Origin: Bdellovibrio sp.
Lineage (GTDB): Bacteria; Bdellovibrionota; Bdellovibrionia; Bdellovibrionales; Bdellovibrionaceae
NCBI GenBank assembly: GCA_025359945.1
Contig: JANYDD010000059.1
Location: 1-64,000, forward strand
DNA: 64,000 bases
Reading direction: 5' to 3'
A program made the position numbers and the translations under genes. The notes under the pieces were generated by a model. The model had not been told where the DNA came from, made no database searches, and saw nothing but the letters and a program-made list of their open reading frames with translations. Position 1 is the stretch's first letter. Every line of letters starts with the position of its first letter. Positions 52,860 through 61,448 of this stretch are shown here, piece after piece.

Positions 52860-54146
52860 TTAAAAATTGACTACGAAAACTTTTTCCCCAGTCAAACTGA
52901 CTGTGCCTGGCTTTGCGCCTTTCAATGGCCGAACATGTCGACACTCAGTCCATAAAATTTCAAAGCGGCCCAAAAGCGGTTTATTTTTTTTGAGTGACTG
53001 CTGGATCAAGTACCGCCCCGCTTCCCGAAGTTCAGAATCCGTCACGGGTTTACCTTTTTCTCGCACCAAGATACCGTAGGCGCCGGGTTGATCTCGCAAA
53101 TGAAGGAAGTAATCCCAAGCCCTGGAGGCCCTGAGAATTTTAAGATTATCTAATGCGGACTTGCCAACGATGATTTCTACTTTCGGGGAAATTTGTTTTT
53201 TTCGTCCTGAACTTTCTGCGTGGTTCATCAGGGCTGCTGCTGTGCTTGGTTTTTCTGAAGTTAAATTTGATTCTGGCCAGTCTTCAATTTCTTTTTTCAA
53301 AATCGAAATCCGCTCTTGTAGGCCACGATTCCTAACAACAGTTTTTTTGGCCAGATCAAAAAACTTTTGCGAGTTTTGAATACGCGATACCAGAGGATTC
53401 AAAAGTTTTGTTTCATCAAGAGTCAACGGCTGATCGTATTTTAGTTTTTCTGCCAGAACCTGGTAGCGACTATTTAATTGCTTCTGCAATACCAATTCTA
53501 GCTTGACTAATAGGTCCTTTTTTTTTCCCAGACTTGGGGTCTTTATCGAATTGGGTGTAATGCTGCTTTTTACCAAAGCGCCGGCTGAAGTTTGCAGAAA
53601 GAATTGCTGATGTAAGGTTTGGCAATACTGCTGCCAGTAATCATCAACTTGGTGCGGGTCTTCGGGAAAATCATGCGGGCCTTCTGGGGGGTCCTGCAGC
53701 AAAAGTTCTTTGGGCTGATTCCATGCGATACTTTTTTCCTCTAAGACTTTTCTGACAATAATATTGGGCTGACCCGGGATTAAAATAATTTCAATTTCCA
53801 CAGGAGATGCAGTTGCGGAAAAATAAAGATCTACGACCCGACCCTTTCGCGGCTGGCAGACGACGCCTGATAAAAATTTATTCTTCGCGTGGGCGTTGAG
53901 AAATAACGACACTGGCTTTTTAATTTTTTTCTGTATTGGGCTAGCTTCGGTCAGGAAAAGACACGGCATTTTGGGCTTTAAGCAAATGACTAAAAAAAAT
54001 TCCCGGTATTTATAGAATTGAAACGCCAAAAAATATTCATCGCAATCAATCTGTTGCAGCTGCGCATTTTCAAGCTGACGAAAAATCCACTGGCTAAGAC
54101 TTTTCAGCGCGAAGTGATCCAGTGATTTATTTTCAATAGGATTCAT
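52860..54146 (-). CDS. NFACT-family RNA-binding protein (RqcH/FbpA-like, shortened)
   Basis: 428 residues, shorter than typical bacterial RqcH (~550-570). A divergent NFACT-N region (~15-150), a central coiled coil (~215-305), and a well-kept C-terminal NFACT-R domain (GKSALDNLKILRASRAWDYFLHLRDQPGAYGIL, PLKGAKPGTVSLTGEKVFVV). RqcH binds obstructed 50S subunits and recruits tRNA-Ala for Ala-tailing. The weak N-terminus makes this role uncertain. It follows sixA on the minus strand. Confidence 0.8.
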   Translation of the reverse strand: MNPIENKSLDHFALKSLSQWIFRQLENAQLQQIDCDEYFLAFQFYKYREFFLVICLKPKMPCLFLTEASPIQKKIKKPVSLFLNAHAKNKFLSGVVCQPRKGRVVDLYFSATASPVEIEIILIPGQPNIIVRKVLEEKSIAWNQPKELLLQDPPEGPHDFPEDPHQVDDYWQQYCQTLHQQFFLQTSAGALVKSSITPNSIKTPSLGKKKDLLVKLELVLQKQLNSRYQVLAEKLKYDQPLTLDETKLLNPLVSRIQNSQKFFDLAKKTVVRNRGLQERISILKKEIEDWPESNLTSEKPSTAAALMNHAESSGRKKQISPKVEIIVGKSALDNLKILRASRAWDYFLHLRDQPGAYGILVREKGKPVTDSELREAGRYLIQQSLKKNKPLLGRFEILWTECRHVRPLKGAKPGTVSLTGEKVFVVNF

Positions 54147-54156
54147 GGGGCATTCC

Positions 54157-54657
54157 TTATTTTAATGCTGGCTGCAATAGCCAGCTTAAGGAAGCCATTC
54201 CGGGTTGAATCAAGCTTAGGTTTTCGATTTCCAGCGAAAGCATACCGCTTTTTTTTAAATTTATAAAGCTTTCCGAAGCGCCCGACAGACACCAGCTGGC
54301 AAACGTCGACAGGTGGGGCTCGTGCCCCACACACAAAATACTGGTGTGACTTTGCCCTGCGGTTTTTAGCCAGTGAGCTAAAGCTGACGCCGGCGCTGAA
54401 GGGACAAGCTCCACAATTTCATTATAGTTTGGAAGTTTACAAACTTGTTTAAGCAGTTCTGCCGTTTGGATGGAACGCATGTAGGGAGAGCTTAAAATCA
54501 GCGAAATTTCGGGGACCATTCCGCGCAATTTTTTTCCCATGATTTTAGTTTTTTCTTTGCCCTTCAGGGTCAACGGCCGAAGCGAATCATCTTTTTTAGA
54601 TTTTTTGTAAGACTCGCGCTCGACCGCCTGACCATGTCGAAAAAGAATCAAATTCAT
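54157..54657 (-). CDS. sixA: Phosphohistidine phosphatase SixA-like
   Basis: 166 residues, histidine phosphatase superfamily. The RHG motif FRHGQAV (R7, H8, G9), second Arg in SSPYMRSIQTAE, and the late GHEPHLS (catalytic His) are intact. SixA removes phosphate from histidine on phosphotransfer proteins. It follows ppk1 by 10 bases, an order that recurs in other bacteria. Confidence 0.88.
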   Translation of the reverse strand: MNLILFRHGQAVERESYKKSKKDDSLRPLTLKGKEKTKIMGKKLRGMVPEISLILSSPYMRSIQTAELLKQVCKLPNYNEIVELVPSAPASALAHWLKTAGQSHTSILCVGHEPHLSTFASWCLSGASESFINLKKSGMLSLEIENLSLIQPGMASLSWLLQPALK

Positions 54658-54667
54658 TTTGGGGCCC

Positions 54668-56851
54668 TCACTGACCTTTGGTTTCGGTGGCTTGGTTTTT
54701 TTGTCGAGTCAAAATTTGCAGTTGCTCCTGCACGCCAGGATCGGGCCCTTTTTCTAAATTTTTTCTTTGCGTGTATTCGCCATTCGAATTCATATCCCAA
54801 GTTTGCCTTGAATCTCGGACGTACAGCTGAATGATTTCCCAAAGTTTTTCTTTCAAGGGTCGATCTAAGATGGGCACAATACACTCGATACGGGCATGAA
54901 GATTTCGATACATCCAATCCGCAGATCCAATGTAGAAATCACCATCCACTGGATCCGCCTGACCGATGCGAAAATAAAAAAGTCGCGAATGCTCCAAGTA
55001 ACGACCGATGCACGAAAAAACTCGAATTCGCTCTGACAACCCTTGGAGGTGAGGCTTCAGACAGCAAAAACCCCTGACCGACATATCGACCAAAACGCCT
55101 TTTTTCGAGGCCTCGTAAAGCGCCAAAGAAATATCGTTTTCTTCCATATTGTTCATCTTGGCAAAAATATAAGCGGGCTTTCCGGCTTTGGCGTTTTCGC
55201 CTTCACGTTCGATCATAAACTTAAAACGCTGAAACATATTGACTGGTGCCACTAACAATTTTTCATAATTAGATTTTAGCGATCGGCCTGTCAAATAATG
55301 AAAGAACTCGACAAGCTCTGACGTAATTTCCTCGCGACAAGTTAGCAAGCCTAGGTCGGTGTAAAATCGCGAGGTCGTCACATTATAATTGCCGGTTCCA
55401 ATGTGCGCGTAGGTCCGCATCACGTCGCCTTCTTGCCTAACCACCAACGCCGTTTTGGCGTGCGTTTTTAAACCCACGATTCCGTAAACGACGTGAACGC
55501 CGGCGTTTTCAAGTTCTTGCGCCCAGTAGATATTTCTCTCTTCGTCGAATCGCGCTTTTAGCTCGACTAAACAGACGACTTGTTTGTCCATCTCGGCAGC
55601 GCGAATCAAGGATTTGATAAACGGGGAATTGTCGCCGGTTCGATAAAGACTCATTTTAATCGCGACCACCTGCGGGTCTTCGCAAGAAATTCGAATAAAC
55701 TTTTCGACGGTCTTTTCAAAATTCTCGTAAGGGTGATGCAACAGTTGATCTTGCTCGCGGATCAAATTGAAATACGAAACGGGATTGTCATCTTGGAAAA
55801 CCAGCGGCACAGCGGAAGGCCAAGTTTCGTACCGCAGTTCTGGGATTTTTAAATCCGCGATGGCGCCAAGGCCTCGGTAGTCTAAAAGCTCCGGAAGCTC
55901 AAAAACATCGTCATCAGCAATTTCAAGTTCTTTGATTAAAAATTGTAACATCCATGGGTCGGGACTGGGACCGTGCTCAAGGCGAACGACCTCGGCGAAT
56001 CTGCGCATGCGTAATTCTTCTTCGATATGCGCCAACAAATCCTCGGCATCTTCGTCATCGCGAGAAATATCGGCGTTTCGAGTCAGCCTAAAAGCCATCA
56101 CTTTAAGAACTTGCATCGATGGAAAAAGATCGGCCAAGTTTTCGCGAATCAGATCGATCAAGCTGACGTACCGATAATCGGCGTGGCTGGAAACGCCGGC
56201 ACGGCTAGCTTCGATCCGGATCCACTGCGGTAAAACTTGCGGGATTTTGACTCTGGCAAAAAGTGGGTCATTGCCGCGTTCGGGATGCTTTAACGTGACA
56301 CCCAATGAAGTTGATAGATTTGAAATAAACGGAAAAGGATGGCCTGGATCCACCGAAAGCGGCGTCAAAACTGGGAAAACATTTTTCATGTAGTACTGAT
56401 GAAGCCTGGCGATTTCTTCTTTCGTAAGCTCGGACCATTTCAGAAGAAAAATTTTCTTTTCCTTTAAACCTGGCACCAGAGATTTACTAAATGCCAGAGC
56501 TTGCGCCTGAACCATTTCAGACACCATCGCGCGCACGAGCTTCAATTGCTGAATCGGCGTCTTTCCATCCGAAGATTTAGCGGTAATGCCGTACGCAAGT
56601 TGGCGCTTCAAACCGCCGACCCGTTTCATAAAAAATTCGTCTAAATTAGAATTGCATATACTTAAAAACCGCAAACGCTCTAGCATGGGCGTTCGGTGAT
56701 CCTCGGCCTCGAAAAGCACGCGACGGTTAAAATGCAGCCACCCTAATTCGCGATTAGTAAAAAATTGTTCTGAAGAATGCGGATGCTCGATGATTCTAGG
56801 CTTTGATTTAGATTTTCTTTTTGATGAACCTTCAGGTTTCTTGCTTGTCAT
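54668..56851 (-). CDS. ppk1: Polyphosphate kinase 1
   Basis: 727 residues. N-terminal domain with NRELGWLHFNRRVL and NSNLDEFFMKRVGGL; phospholipase D-like catalytic domains with the phosphorylated histidine in TYAHIGTGNYN, plus SLYRTGDNSPF and VELKARFDEERNI. It makes polyphosphate reversibly from ATP. Head of a ppk1-sixA-NFACT run; divergent from the PilZ gene. Confidence 0.96.
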   Translation of the reverse strand: MTSKKPEGSSKRKSKSKPRIIEHPHSSEQFFTNRELGWLHFNRRVLFEAEDHRTPMLERLRFLSICNSNLDEFFMKRVGGLKRQLAYGITAKSSDGKTPIQQLKLVRAMVSEMVQAQALAFSKSLVPGLKEKKIFLLKWSELTKEEIARLHQYYMKNVFPVLTPLSVDPGHPFPFISNLSTSLGVTLKHPERGNDPLFARVKIPQVLPQWIRIEASRAGVSSHADYRYVSLIDLIRENLADLFPSMQVLKVMAFRLTRNADISRDDEDAEDLLAHIEEELRMRRFAEVVRLEHGPSPDPWMLQFLIKELEIADDDVFELPELLDYRGLGAIADLKIPELRYETWPSAVPLVFQDDNPVSYFNLIREQDQLLHHPYENFEKTVEKFIRISCEDPQVVAIKMSLYRTGDNSPFIKSLIRAAEMDKQVVCLVELKARFDEERNIYWAQELENAGVHVVYGIVGLKTHAKTALVVRQEGDVMRTYAHIGTGNYNVTTSRFYTDLGLLTCREEITSELVEFFHYLTGRSLKSNYEKLLVAPVNMFQRFKFMIEREGENAKAGKPAYIFAKMNNMEENDISLALYEASKKGVLVDMSVRGFCCLKPHLQGLSERIRVFSCIGRYLEHSRLFYFRIGQADPVDGDFYIGSADWMYRNLHARIECIVPILDRPLKEKLWEIIQLYVRDSRQTWDMNSNGEYTQRKNLEKGPDPGVQEQLQILTRQKNQATETKGQ

Positions 56852-56922
56852 TCATCAAAAATTACCAGGTTCCCTGAAGGGGTCACCTTGCAAGAAGTCA
56901 TATTGATTTTTTTCTTTTTTCG

Positions 56923-56952
56923 CCGATAGGAAATAGAATGAATTCCTATCGG
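56923..56952 (+). promoter_or_regulatory. Hairpin holding the ribosome site and start codon of the PilZ gene
   Basis: CCGATAGGAA (56923-56932) and TTCCTATCGG (56943-56952) are exact inverted repeats around a 10-base loop. The AGGAA Shine-Dalgarno lies in the 5' arm and the ATG (56938-56940) in the loop. Folding would hide the ribosome site, a layout suited to translational control. Confidence 0.55.
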
Positions 56953-57396
56953 ACCCTACCTAAATACTTACCTCGGTCAGCACGTTATATTTTAAAAACG
57001 GACGGATCGTTTCGCGACCAGACTTTGGTCCGATTGGCGGGGCCGCACCAAGATCCTTGGGAAGAAACAACACAAATTCTTAATATTTCTTTGACTGGGC
57101 TTTCGTTTTTGGCCCCCCAGGATCTATCTCCGATCGTCGGCGAAATGATTCGGGTTGAGTTTGAAATTCCCGGCGGACCCACCACCGCTTGCTGGGCCCA
57201 GGTGATTCAAATCCGCGATATGCTGGTTGGCGTAAGGTTTATTAAAATCACTTCCGCACAAAAAAAGCAGCTGCAGCAAGCGCTTCAGACAAAACAACAA
57301 GGGGACTGGAAAACCCGATGGGGAATTCTGCGCTTTCTTCCTTTGGCGTTTTTGCTTTTGTGGGCGCTATCGATTTGGCTGCTGCAAAAATTTTAA
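56938..57396 (+). CDS. PilZ-domain membrane protein
   Basis: 152 residues. A PilZ-type domain (~15-115) has ILNISLTGLSFL, the [D/N]xSxxG c-di-GMP motif, and a following barrel (IRVEFEIPGGPTTACWAQVIQI, VGVRFIKI). An arginine-rich element preceding the barrel (RSARYILKTDGSFRDQTLVRL) is only a partial RxxxR match, so c-di-GMP binding is likely but not proven. A transmembrane helix (~130-148) ends it. Confidence 0.8.
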   Translation: MNSYRTLPKYLPRSARYILKTDGSFRDQTLVRLAGPHQDPWEETTQILNISLTGLSFLAPQDLSPIVGEMIRVEFEIPGGPTTACWAQVIQIRDMLVGVRFIKITSAQKKQLQQALQTKQQGDWKTRWGILRFLPLAFLLLWALSIWLLQKF

Positions 57397-57473
57397 ATAA
57401 AAGTTTGTGGTCATTTGAAAGTTCTGCCGCTAAAAGTTCTCCATGGCCTGCGCCCTAGCTTGGAGATTTTTTG

Positions 57474-58361
57474 ATGAAGTCTTACTTAGAAATAAATTCT
57501 TTTTATCCCAAAGCTTCGGGTCTGCGAACCTTTTTCGAGGATCAATTTGCAGATCCAAGATCTTTAAATCCCAAGCGTTTTGTTTGGGACTACTGGCACG
57601 TGCCACAGCAGTACGCGCATCTTCGAACGCCTGCCTATCACTACTTTCCGAAAACCATGTATCAGCATTTTCATTCTTATTTGGTTCATTGGACTCGGCG
57701 CGAACTGGGATGTTGGGATATTTCGCCGCCTTGGCTTAGCTACTATGTCGATGGATGTTTTCAGAATGTGCATTCGGATCATCCGCACGGGCCATGGGCC
57801 TATGTTTTTTCGCTGACCGTAAATCCCAAAAATTTTCAAGGTGGCGAGACTTTTATTTTTCGAAAAGAAGCGCTTAGCTACTGGAAATCATCTCAGCAAA
57901 ATTATTTTGAGGACTCGCATTTTTTAAAAAAACTTTCGCCCCGGTTTAACAAATTAATTTTGTTCGACCCTAGAATTCCGCACGGAGTAACGCCGGTTTC
58001 GGGCGTCAGTGATCCGTTGAAAGCACGCTTGGTTATTCACGGATGGCTGAGTCATCCAAAAACATTTGTCGATGGCTTTTTGCCGGCGAAATTAGTCGAG
58101 CGAAATTTGAACAAAGCCTTTCAAAAAGTAGAAGCGCTCAGTTCTTCAGGACCCGCACTTCAGGGCGTTTGCAGTTTGTCTTTGCACGTGGCTACCACTG
58201 GAAAGATCAAGAAAGCCCAGTTTAAAACTTGCTCTGTCTTGGATTCATCAGGTGAAATTCCAAAAAGATTTTTAAAACAAGTTTTAAAATTTTACTCTGA
58301 GCTGCAGTTTCCCGTGGCTCGAGGCAACAGTCAGATTACAATTCCACTTTTATTTTCTTGA
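57474..58361 (+). CDS. 2-oxoglutarate/Fe(II) oxygenase fused to an AgmX/PglI-like tail
   Basis: 295 residues from the ATG at 57474, preceded by GGAG at 57462-57465. Residues ~60-200 form the oxygenase core: iron ligands H100 and D102 (NVHSDHPHG), distal H170 (RIPHGVTPV), and 2OG-binding R185 (ARLVIHGW). Residues ~230-295 (GVCSLSLHVATTGKIKKAQF... ending IPLLFS) follow the AgmX tail layout also seen at 42479-42997. No signal peptide is visible. It probably hydroxylates a protein or small molecule; substrate unknown. Confidence 0.8.
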   Translation: MKSYLEINSFYPKASGLRTFFEDQFADPRSLNPKRFVWDYWHVPQQYAHLRTPAYHYFPKTMYQHFHSYLVHWTRRELGCWDISPPWLSYYVDGCFQNVHSDHPHGPWAYVFSLTVNPKNFQGGETFIFRKEALSYWKSSQQNYFEDSHFLKKLSPRFNKLILFDPRIPHGVTPVSGVSDPLKARLVIHGWLSHPKTFVDGFLPAKLVERNLNKAFQKVEALSSSGPALQGVCSLSLHVATTGKIKKAQFKTCSVLDSSGEIPKRFLKQVLKFYSELQFPVARGNSQITIPLLFS

Positions 58362-58729
58362 GGGGTTGGAAATTCCAACCAATCACTTTTTACCAACGGG
58401 CGAAGACCGTGCGCGCGGCGGGCTTCATCGCAACGCTGTTGGTGAATTCCATTTTCAAACGAAGCCTGAAATGCGCGACACGGGCTAGGCCGCAAATCGT
58501 AAATCGAGCAACCAGCGTTTTCACCGATCTTTCCCTTCAATGCCACGCACTTGGGTCGGTGTTTTTTCTCGGTGCCTTTCATCGCGCGTTGCATGGGGGT
58601 TAGCTCGACAAAATGATCCTGGGGCACGGCCGACGCATGGTCGGAGGGCTCGGCCTCGCGCCAATAAAACGCCACCCGAAAGTACGCGCAACATGCTCCG
58701 CAATCTAAACATGGATTGGGTTTCGCCAT
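58331..58729 (-). CDS. YkgJ-family zinc/iron-chelating protein
   Basis: 132 residues. The cluster CLDCGACC (C7, C10, C13, C14) opens the protein, with further cysteines at CSIYDLRPSPCRAF and CDEARR, the eight-Cys pattern of the YkgJ/UPF0153 family (zinc- or iron-chelating, function unclear). Convergent with the oxygenase gene, overlapping its 3' end by 31 bases. Confidence 0.88.
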   Translation of the reverse strand: MAKPNPCLDCGACCAYFRVAFYWREAEPSDHASAVPQDHFVELTPMQRAMKGTEKKHRPKCVALKGKIGENAGCSIYDLRPSPCRAFQASFENGIHQQRCDEARRAHGLRPLVKSDWLEFPTPQENKSGIVI

Positions 58730-58839
58730 GCATAAAGTTTAAATTTTTTTCGTAGTTGGCCGCTACTGACCAAAGGTCTGGTGTTTCGCGGCCCTCCGGC
58801 CCGAACGATTTTTTAGCATTGAATCGCTGCAAATTTAAA

Positions 58840-59946
58840 TTAGATATCTATGAGTATTCTGCAGCTTAAGCTTTGCAAGACGGACCCTTGAGACGCTGAG
58901 AAATACACTTTATTGTCGGTCACCTGTCGGTCAAACAAGAAATTCATTTTTTGAGGAAGTGAGTTTCGCAGATCGATTCTCCATTCTCGAGTACCCGAAA
59001 TGCTGGGCTTAAGAAAGTCTTCTATGCTTCCTGAAAACATGTCTTTGCCAAGAACGTATTTCTGCAGGCCAATCACATAAAATTTATTCACTTTGGTAGG
59101 GATTAAAATCAGACCCTCGATAAGATCTGAAGACTCTGAGAGAAAGAAATCAAAGTCGTAACTGTTACACCAGATCTGCTTTCCCGGGCCCAGAAGCTGA
59201 TCTAAATTGACAAATTGATAACCGCTCATCGCCAGTCCAACGGCGCGACGAACACGGCGTGAATCCACTTCAGGGCTTTGATCGCGTAAAAATTTGTAAA
59301 AAGCTTCATGTACAACTGCGGCTGCTTTATTGGTATTGTCCATGCGATCCCATAAGTCTTCATTCAATAAAATTTTAGGTGTTAACGAATTGTCGTTGTA
59401 AACCATCAGCTGGTGGACTTGACCGTCCGCTGGCCGGGCTTGCTCGAAGGAATCCGGAACCTCCTGAAGTTCAGTGCCGCTCAGCCTTAGAATATCTTCG
59501 TGGACTTTTAAAAGAAATGGTTCGCTCAAAGAGAAAAGCCAATCGTAGATTATGGTTTTAGATTTCGGGCCTTCTCGCCAGTCGAAATTCATCGAATTTT
59601 TGATATTTTTGAATGCCCGCTGGACCTGAACTTCTACCGAATCTGGGGAATACTGGATGGTCCGCTGAAAAATAATCTTGGCTTCCCACAGATCTAACAC
59701 CTCGACAGAGGTGATCTGACCCATTTCGCCTTACGTATGCACATGACGCCACCTACCTGTCGTGTTCGACTGGAGCGCATTCAAGTCGACAATATTCGAC
59801 AAGGCGAATTTGCTGGCGTCATGTGCATAGGTAGGCATTTCGCCGTTACGAACAACGACCTTCCCGCCGCCGCCACTGATGGCGCCGTCCATCGCAAGGC
59901 CATTGCAGGCGAACGTCAAAATCAAAATGCTAAATACTTTTTTCAT
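58840..59946 (-). pseudogene. Secreted-protein gene interrupted by a miniature insertion
   Basis: The N-terminal part starts at the ATG at 59946 with AGGAGG upstream and encodes a signal peptide (MKKVFSILILTFACNGLAM) and GGGGKVVVRNGEM. A 114-base insertion, counting one target copy, then adds 37 foreign codons and a TAA (59731-59733). The original frame resumes in the same register as MGQITSVEVLDLWEAK and runs to 58840 (294 residues). Without the insertion the product would be ~330 residues. The downstream part could be re-initiated at the ATG at 59724 but would not be exported. No enzymatic motif is seen. The original role is unknown. Confidence 0.75.
59722..59850. mobile_element. Miniature inverted-repeat element with flanking direct repeats
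   Basis: Flanking direct repeats: CATTTCGCCTTACG (59722-59735) and CATTTCGCCGTTACG (59836-59850), differing by one base. Between them lie exactly 100 bases with a perfect 16-bp inverted repeat: TATGCACATGACGCCA (59736-59751) and TGGCGTCATGTGCATA (59814-59829), plus CCTACC / GGTAGG copies. The layout fits a MITE with a target-site duplication. It encodes no transposase. Confidence 0.65.
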
Positions 59947-59990
59947 ACCCCTCCTTTTTGGCACAAAAATAATCTTTGTGTCTTTAAAAA

Positions 59991-60070
59991 AGAATGTATC
60001 AGCAGTCGTCGACGAGGACATTCTTAGTTTATAAAATAAGTCCTTATAATTTTATATTTTGTAAACTAAG
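59991..60070. promoter_or_regulatory. Divergent control region with two inverted repeats
   Basis: Between the broken secreted-protein gene and the TIGR02147 regulator lie two dyads. CTTAGTTTATAAAAT (60023-60037) pairs with ATTTTGTAAACTAAG (60056-60070) at 14 of 15 positions, ending 9 bases before the regulator start. AGAATGT (59991-59997) pairs with ACATTCT (60018-60024), with CGTCGACG between them. These are likely binding sites for the regulator or for hairpins. Confidence 0.55.
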
Positions 60071-60079
60071 TTGTGAACT

Positions 60080-60895
60080 ATGAAACCCATTTTTGAATTC
60101 AACGACTACAAAAGTTTTCTGACATCTATTTTTGGTGGAGCTCGAACACGGACAGGTTTGCGCTCTCAGTTCTCGAAAAGCACCGGCTGTAGCCCCAGTT
60201 TAGTCTCGCAAATTTTGGGCGGCGACCGCGAGCTAAGCTTAGAGCAGGCCCACGCTGCGACTCAGTTTTTACAACTCAATAAGGACGAATCGCATTTCTT
60301 TCTTTTGTTAGTCCAAAAAAGCCGGGCCGGAAGTTTCAATTTGAAAAATTATTTTGAACATCAACTAGAAGAAGAAAGGACAAAGCGCCTCAGCCTAAAG
60401 AATCGCCTGGATGCAAAAGACTGTTTTTCAGAAAACTTTCAGTCGAAGTATTATAGCTCTTGGATTTATGCCGCGGTCCACGTTTCGGTTTCTGCTTCAC
60501 AGCTGTCAAGCGTTGATTCCATCTCGAAATATTTAAACGCGCCGGCAAGTCAGGTTTCAAAGGTCATTGAATTTCTTGTCGACGCTGGATTGGTGAAAAC
60601 TAGAAACGGTCAACTTAGCCTAGGAAAAAAACATATCCATTTGGGAAACGATTCGGAAAATATAATTAAGCACCATTCGAATTGGCGAACGCAGGCACTT
60701 CAATCTTTAGATTTAGAAGGTCGTCATGACCTGCACTATTCATCGGCCGTGACGATTTCGAAAGTAGACCAAGAAATTATTAAAAACCACTTAATGTCCT
60801 GTATTGAATCTACAAACAAAATAATTTCAACCTCGCCTGAGGAAGAAGTTTATAGCTTCAATCTGGATTTTTTCAGCTTAAGTAGAAAGCGCTAA
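60080..60895 (+). CDS. TIGR02147 (DUF4423) family regulator
   Basis: 271 residues. The N-terminus (FEFNDYKSFLTSIF) and the helix-turn-helix region (TGCSPSLVSQILGGDRELSLEQA) match TIGR02147, a family frequent in Fibrobacterota and Bdellovibrionota. A second winged-helix-like part follows (LNAPASQVSKVIEFLVDAGLVKTRNGQLSLG), then a DUF4423 region. It probably controls itself and the divergent gene through the palindromes upstream. Confidence 0.85.
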   Translation: MKPIFEFNDYKSFLTSIFGGARTRTGLRSQFSKSTGCSPSLVSQILGGDRELSLEQAHAATQFLQLNKDESHFFLLLVQKSRAGSFNLKNYFEHQLEEERTKRLSLKNRLDAKDCFSENFQSKYYSSWIYAAVHVSVSASQLSSVDSISKYLNAPASQVSKVIEFLVDAGLVKTRNGQLSLGKKHIHLGNDSENIIKHHSNWRTQALQSLDLEGRHDLHYSSAVTISKVDQEIIKNHLMSCIESTNKIISTSPEEEVYSFNLDFFSLSRKR

Positions 60896-60977
60896 ATTAC
60901 CTCAAACCCAACGCCTCAAAGTTGAGATCAAAGTTTTTAAATAGTTTGAAAATAAAAGCTCAAAACAAATTTTAAAA

Positions 60978-61409
60978 TTAAGTTCGATTGTGCACTAAAG
61001 TTTTCAGTTCATCGGCGAACAAGACTTCGATTTTTTCGGAAAAAATTGTTTTCACAACCCCCAAGCCAAATTTGGAATGCCTTAACTTTTGATTGGCTGA
61101 AAATTTTTCGCGAATGGAAAATGGAAATTCTGGTTGGCCTGAAAGATTTTGTAGGGCTTCTGCGTATTCTTCCTGGTGTTTAAGTAAACCTTTTGAAATT
61201 TTTGGACCTGACCCGCTGGTGGATTTTTTGACCGCAGTCGATTTCCCAGAAGTAGCTATAGAAAATGTTTTTTTGGAGTGGCAGACCTCACATTCCACTT
61301 TGGCGGAGGTCGATGATGTATGCGCCAAAACCCGATGGTAACGGTCAACGCCGCATTTACGACAAGGGGTATGAACAGATTTTGCAACGGGGGGTAGAAT
61401 ATTTTCCAT
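60978..61409 (-). CDS. Zinc-ribbon protein with C-terminal barrel, unknown function
   Basis: 143 residues. CxxC pairs C16/C19 (CRKCGVDRYH) and C40/C43 (CEVCHSKK) form a zinc ribbon. A Ser/Lys-rich linker is followed by LRHSKFGLGVVKTIFSEKIEVLFADELKTLVHNR, which resembles the small Tudor/SH3-like barrel at the C-terminus of UvrD-type helicases and other polymerase-contacting proteins. A transcription or DNA-repair accessory role is possible. Confidence 0.7.
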   Translation of the reverse strand: MENILPPVAKSVHTPCRKCGVDRYHRVLAHTSSTSAKVECEVCHSKKTFSIATSGKSTAVKKSTSGSGPKISKGLLKHQEEYAEALQNLSGQPEFPFSIREKFSANQKLRHSKFGLGVVKTIFSEKIEVLFADELKTLVHNRT

Positions 61410-61448
61410 TCCGATCTTTTATTTTCTTTTCGCTGACATAGCAACAAA

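Noticed and set aside
52780-52860. Possible terminator between the exporter operon and the NFACT gene
   Set aside because: There is a T run on the minus strand but the GC-rich part does not form a clean stem.
58770-58805. GC-rich GGCC-CTCC-GGCC hairpin after the broken secreted-protein gene
   Set aside because: Short stem without a following T tract; too weak to call a terminator.
58521-58832. A 103-codon frame antisense/offset to the YkgJ gene
   Set aside because: Arg-rich shadow of a gene with a clear cysteine motif; no support.
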